Assembly: GCA_017404385.1 (NCBI GenBank)
Contig: JAFRCK010000023.1
Location: 124,001 to 188,000, forward strand
DNA length: 64,000 bases
DNA from: Bacilli bacterium
GTDB taxonomy: Bacteria; Bacillota_I; Bacilli_A; RF39; UBA660
Direction: 5' to 3'
The notes under the pieces are model-generated. The model did not search any database, was not told the origin of the DNA, and was given only the letters and a program-made list of their open reading frames with translations. Positions 61,162 through 64,000 of the stretch are shown here, piece by piece (the stretch's first letter is position 1; every line of letters starts with the position of its first letter). The position numbers and the translations under genes are program-made.

Positions 61162-61837
61162 GGTTTTAATTAAAGATATACCAGTATTTGATAGACCAAG
61201 AGAAAGATTATTAAAATATGGTTCATATTCGCTTAGCAATGAGGAATTATTATCTATTATTTTAAGAACAGGTACAATTAATTATTCAGTGAAAGATTTA
61301 TCTAATAATATATTAAAAGAAATAAAAGACATTACTAATTTAAAAGAATATTCAGTAAATAAACTTACTAAAATAAATGGTGTAGGGGAAGTAAAGGCAA
61401 TTACTTTACTCGCATCTATTGAATTAGGTAGAAGAGTATATAGTAATAAGAATAAAAAAAGAATTAACTTAAGTAAACCAATTGATGTATTTAATTATAT
61501 TAAAGATGATTTAAAAGATAAAAAACAAGAATTCTTTTATTGTTTATACTTAGATACTAAAAATAATTTGATTGATAAAAAAATACTATTTGTGGGTACT
61601 TTAAATAAGTCTATTGTTCATCCAAGGGAGGTATTTAAAAATGCATATTTATTATCAGCAAATTCAATAATATGTGTTCATAATCATCCTTCGAATGATT
61701 TACTTCCTTCTATTGAAGATATAGAATTAACTAAAAATATAATTAAAATAGGTAAAATACAAGGAATAAATGTTATAGATCATATTATAGTTGGGAATAA
61801 TAATTATTATAGTCTATTAGAAAATAAGGATATTTAG
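61154..61837 (+). CDS. radC: RadC/JAB-domain protein
   Basis: 227 residues. An N-terminal helix-hairpin-helix region (RPRERLLKYGSYSLSNEELLSIILRTG, INGVGEVKAITLLASIELG) precedes the C-terminal JAB/MPN metallo-domain, with ICVHNHPSNDLLPSIEDIELT carrying the His, His, Asp zinc site. The name is historical; a repair role is doubtful. Position between a spoIIB-like gene and mreC matches Bacillus. Confidence 0.94.
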   Translation: MNKVLIKDIPVFDRPRERLLKYGSYSLSNEELLSIILRTGTINYSVKDLSNNILKEIKDITNLKEYSVNKLTKINGVGEVKAITLLASIELGRRVYSNKNKKRINLSKPIDVFNYIKDDLKDKKQEFFYCLYLDTKNNLIDKKILFVGTLNKSIVHPREVFKNAYLLSANSIICVHNHPSNDLLPSIEDIELTKNIIKIGKIQGINVIDHIIVGNNNYYSLLENKDI

Positions 61838-61845
61838 GTGAATAT

Positions 61846-62595
61846 ATGAAAAAGAATAAAAGAAAGAAAAAATATATATTATTTGTTGGAATAGGAATTG
61901 TTTCTATTATATTAGTATATTTTTTTGTTAATGATAAAAATAAGTTTTTAGATATATTTAAAGGATTAAGTGCAAGTACTTTTTATATAGATAAAGATTT
62001 TAATTTTAATAAGGATGTTTTAGAAAATGAAATAAAGGATCTAAATAATCAAATTAATGATTTAAAAAGAATGAATGAAATTGACAATGTATTATCAGAT
62101 AAAATTAATATAAATGCATCAATTATTAAACGAAGTCCAAATTATTGGTATGATATTATAACAATTAATAAAGGGAAGAAAGATGGCGTTAAAAAAGGAT
62201 TTGGTGTAATATCTAATAATGGTTTGATTGGTGAAATTATAACTGTTAATAATCATTCTAGTGAAGTAAGATTAATATGTAATACTAGTGAAAATTATAT
62301 ATCGGCAAAATTTTCATATGAAGGAAAAGATTATTATGGAATTATTAAAGAATATAATTTAATAAAAAATGAATTATATTTAGAAAATGTTATAGGTGAT
62401 TTAAATAATATATCTAATATAGATATAGTCACATCTGGTTTATCAAACAATATTCCAAGCGGTATATTAATTGGTAAAATTAAAGATATAAAAAAAGATG
62501 AATTCAATTTATCTAATACTTTAATTATTACACCATCTGCGGATTTTAATGATATAAATTTAGTTAGAGTAGTTGGCTTAGTAGGTGTAAGATGA
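61846..62595 (+). CDS. mreC: Rod-shape protein MreC
   Basis: Elongasome membrane protein linking MreB to wall synthases. 249 residues. TM at about 8-25, a coiled coil (ENEIKDLNNQINDLKRMNEI), then a beta domain with IIKRSPNYWYDIITINKGKKDGVKKGFGVI and GLIGEI. Overlaps mreD by 4 bases. mreB is not between radC and mreC, unlike in Bacillus. Confidence 0.93.
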   Translation: MKKNKRKKKYILFVGIGIVSIILVYFFVNDKNKFLDIFKGLSASTFYIDKDFNFNKDVLENEIKDLNNQINDLKRMNEIDNVLSDKININASIIKRSPNYWYDIITINKGKKDGVKKGFGVISNNGLIGEIITVNNHSSEVRLICNTSENYISAKFSYEGKDYYGIIKEYNLIKNELYLENVIGDLNNISNIDIVTSGLSNNIPSGILIGKIKDIKKDEFNLSNTLIITPSADFNDINLVRVVGLVGVR

Positions 62596-63035
62596 TTACT
62601 TTTTTATCAGTTTTTATCGATTTAATAATTAATAATATTATAAAAAGAAATTCACTATTCTTACCATTATTTTCATTAATGTCTATCTTATTTATTGAAA
62701 AAAAAGATAAATATAAGTACTTATTAAAAGTATCTATAATTGGAATAATCTATGATATTTTCTATAGTAATTTTTATATTTTAAATGGAATTATTTTCTT
62801 TTTATTAGGTTTAATCACTTATTATTTTTATAAAAAGTATAAACCAAGTATTATTATTAACACTTTATATGCATTATTTCTGATAGTTAGTTACCAATTA
62901 TTATTGTTTTTAATTTATAACATTACAAAATATAGAATAATTAATATTAGTGAATTAATATTTATTATATATCATTATTTAATTATAAATATAATATATG
63001 TTTTGATTATGTCTATTATTAGAAAAAGAACTTAA
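62592..63035 (+). CDS. mreD: Rod-shape protein MreD
   Basis: 147 residues, about 5 TM segments, beginning MITFLSVFIDLIINNI. Sequence of MreD is poorly conserved; the call rests on topology and the overlap with mreC. Confidence 0.82.
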   Translation: MITFLSVFIDLIINNIIKRNSLFLPLFSLMSILFIEKKDKYKYLLKVSIIGIIYDIFYSNFYILNGIIFFLLGLITYYFYKKYKPSIIINTLYALFLIVSYQLLLFLIYNITKYRIINISELIFIIYHYLIINIIYVLIMSIIRKRT

Positions 63036-63053
63036 TGTTCTTTTTCTTTTTTT
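63021..63053 (+). terminator. Terminator after mreD
   Basis: AGAAAAAGAAC pairs with GTTCTTTTTCT (loop TTAAT), then T residues. It overlaps the mreD end and separates the mre genes from spoIVFAB. Confidence 0.85.
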
Positions 63054-63081
63054 AATTCATATATATTAATAGGTGAATATA

Positions 63082-63639
63082 ATGAAACAAAAAAATGTTG
63101 TAAATAAAATAGTTAAATCTTCAATTTTAAAAACTACTATTATTATTGTTTTAGTAATATTTGGTTCCTTAATTACTAGAAAAAGTTTAAGAATTAAAAA
63201 TTTAATATTTAATAATGTATATAATAAATATATGAGTTTTGCAGCAATAAAAAAAATATATAATAAATATTTAGGTGATGTTATACCTTTTCAAGATGTT
63301 ATTAAAACTGAGACAGTTTATTCAGATAAAATTAGATATAATGATATTAGTACATTTAATAATGGTGTTAAACTTTCATTAGATAATAATTATGCGATTC
63401 CTATATTAAAGGATGGTATAGTTATATTTATTGGAAATAAAGATGAATTAAATAGAACTGTTATTATTCAAGACGAAAATGGGGTAGATACATATTATGG
63501 CAATCTATCTAAAGTAAATGTAAAACTATATGATTATGTAAAGAAAAATGATCTTTTAGGAGAAGCTGATAATAATACTTTATATCTATTATTTCAAAAA
63601 GGTGAAGAATATCTTGATTATAAAGAATTTCTTAAATAA
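63082..63639 (+). CDS. spoIVFA: SpoIVFA-like regulator of sigma-K processing
   Basis: 185 residues from ATG 63082 (RBS aggtga). N-terminal TM (about 17-36) and a C-terminal degenerate LytM/M23 fold (IPILKDGIVIFIGNKDELNRTVIIQD ... DTYYGNLSKVNVKLYDYVKKND). The catalytic His/Asp residues are missing, as in SpoIVFA. It overlaps a downstream M50 protease gene, the exact spoIVFA-spoIVFB arrangement of Bacillus. SpoIVFA anchors and inhibits SpoIVFB in the outer forespore membrane. Confidence 0.85.
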   Translation: MKQKNVVNKIVKSSILKTTIIIVLVIFGSLITRKSLRIKNLIFNNVYNKYMSFAAIKKIYNKYLGDVIPFQDVIKTETVYSDKIRYNDISTFNNGVKLSLDNNYAIPILKDGIVIFIGNKDELNRTVIIQDENGVDTYYGNLSKVNVKLYDYVKKNDLLGEADNNTLYLLFQKGEEYLDYKEFLK

Positions 63640-64000
63640 AATTCATTTTGATAAAATTACTTATATATTTATATTTTTATGTTTAATAACTGGTTTATTT
63701 AAAGAAATTATTGGTATTATGTTGCTCATTATAATTCATGAACTAGGCCATTTTATTATGGCGTATTGTTACCATATCAATGTTAGGTCTATAAATATAT
63801 ATCCTTTTGGTGGTGTTATAAAGTATGATAGTGTTATAGATAGACCATTTAAGGAAGAATTGCTAATTAATATAATGGGACCTGTTTTTCAAATTGTTTT
63901 ATATATAGTAATTTGTTTATTATATAAAAATTATTTAATTAGTGATTATTTTTTTAATATATTTAAAAACTATCATTATTCGATGCTTTTATTAAATATT
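63614..64000 (+). CDS. spoIVFB: SpoIVFB-like M50 intramembrane protease (partial, runs off window)
   Basis: 129 codons are visible from TTG 63614 (aaaggtga about 10 bases before); the 3' end is beyond the window. The zinc-site motif IIHELGHFIMA (HExxH) sits in an early TM helix. The segment IYPFGGVIKYDSVIDRPFKEELLINIMGP is typical of SpoIVFB/M50B proteases, with the conserved GP before the next helix. SpoIVFB removes the pro-sequence of sigma-K, whose gene lies at 15.3-16.0 kb here. The TTG start is inferred; the frame overlaps spoIVFA by 26 bases. Confidence 0.85.
   Translation, partial: MIIKNFLNKIHFDKITYIFIFLCLITGLFKEIIGIMLLIIIHELGHFIMAYCYHINVRSINIYPFGGVIKYDSVIDRPFKEELLINIMGPVFQIVLYIVICLLYKNYLISDYFFNIFKNYHYSMLLLNI

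Noticed and set aside
1-64000. CRISPR arrays, rRNA genes, insertion sequences or prophage
   Set aside because: No regularly spaced repeats, rRNA segments, transposases or phage structural genes were seen anywhere in the window.

Overview
The window is a very AT-rich chromosomal segment from a spore-forming, low-GC Gram-positive bacterium (Bacilli/Firmicutes). Almost all genes lie on the + strand and intergenic gaps are short. TGA is a normal stop and Trp is TGG, so the standard bacterial code applies. The Bacillus-type sporulation genes are spoIIIAH, gerE, gerM, sigK, spoVID, ysxE, a spoIIB-like gene, spoIVFA and spoIVFB. Together with extreme AT richness and reduced versions of Bacillus gene clusters, they suggest an uncultured gut-type Bacilli lineage with a streamlined genome. 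That placement is inference.

Layout. 1-2.9 kb: end of L-lactate dehydrogenase, EF-P, then spoIIIAH-gerE-gerM. 2.9-5.1 kb: tRNA-Arg(TCT), decayed mobile-element remnants including a serine-recombinase tail, and a cell-wall-anchored surface protein with a ubiquitin-like domain. 5.1-8.2 kb: a Fur-family regulator and three membrane proteins of the ArsP/YcgR/YcgQ type, behind a promoter flanked by two perfect 7-1-7 Fur-type boxes. 9.2-11.5 kb: a C39-peptidase ABC exporter followed by two tiny double-glycine-leader peptides, a probable two-peptide bacteriocin or signal cassette. 11.5-18.3 kb: membrane proteins, recD2, sigK (minus strand), a PrsW protease and a cohesin/cadherin-like surface protein. 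18.4-30.5 kb: dnaG-rpoD-trmK, T-box-glyS, sepF-divIVA, T-box-Ca2+/Na+ exchanger-ileS, yceD-rpmF. 30.5-36.7 kb: gmk, an AI-2E family protein, a small ORF with an apparent ATC start and two paralogous cytoplasmic leucine-rich-repeat proteins. 36.7-46.4 kb: T-box-cmk-alaS, mltG, ireB-ruvX-DUF1292-trmR-trhP1-trhP2, greA, tig. 46.5-60.6 kb: lon-spoVID-ysxE, a secreted nuclease, a large membrane protein, T-box-HD protein-valS, two uncharacterised membrane proteins and proS. 60.7-64 kb: spoIIB-like, radC, mreC, mreD, spoIVFA and the start of spoIVFB, which runs off the window.

How the parts work together. The late mother-cell programme is unusually well represented. Pro-sigma-K (15.3 kb) is the known substrate of SpoIVFB (63.6 kb), which SpoIVFA holds in check. 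GerE then tunes the sigma-K regulon, and SpoVID/YsxE act in spore coat assembly. Four T-box riboswitches (Gly, Ile, Ala, Val) control aminoacyl-tRNA synthetase operons, and three of them place an unrelated gene between leader and synthetase. A 19-bp element with sigma-H promoter spacing occurs exactly twice, before dnaG-rpoD and before the peptide exporter. This suggests the putative bacteriocin is switched on at entry into stationary phase or sporulation.

The most notable candidates for new biology are the double-glycine peptide cassette and its sigma-H-like promoter, the ubiquitin-like surface protein next to a tRNA and recombinase remnants, a duplicated region 1.1 in the primary sigma factor, and an alanyl-tRNA synthetase lacking its C-terminal domain.
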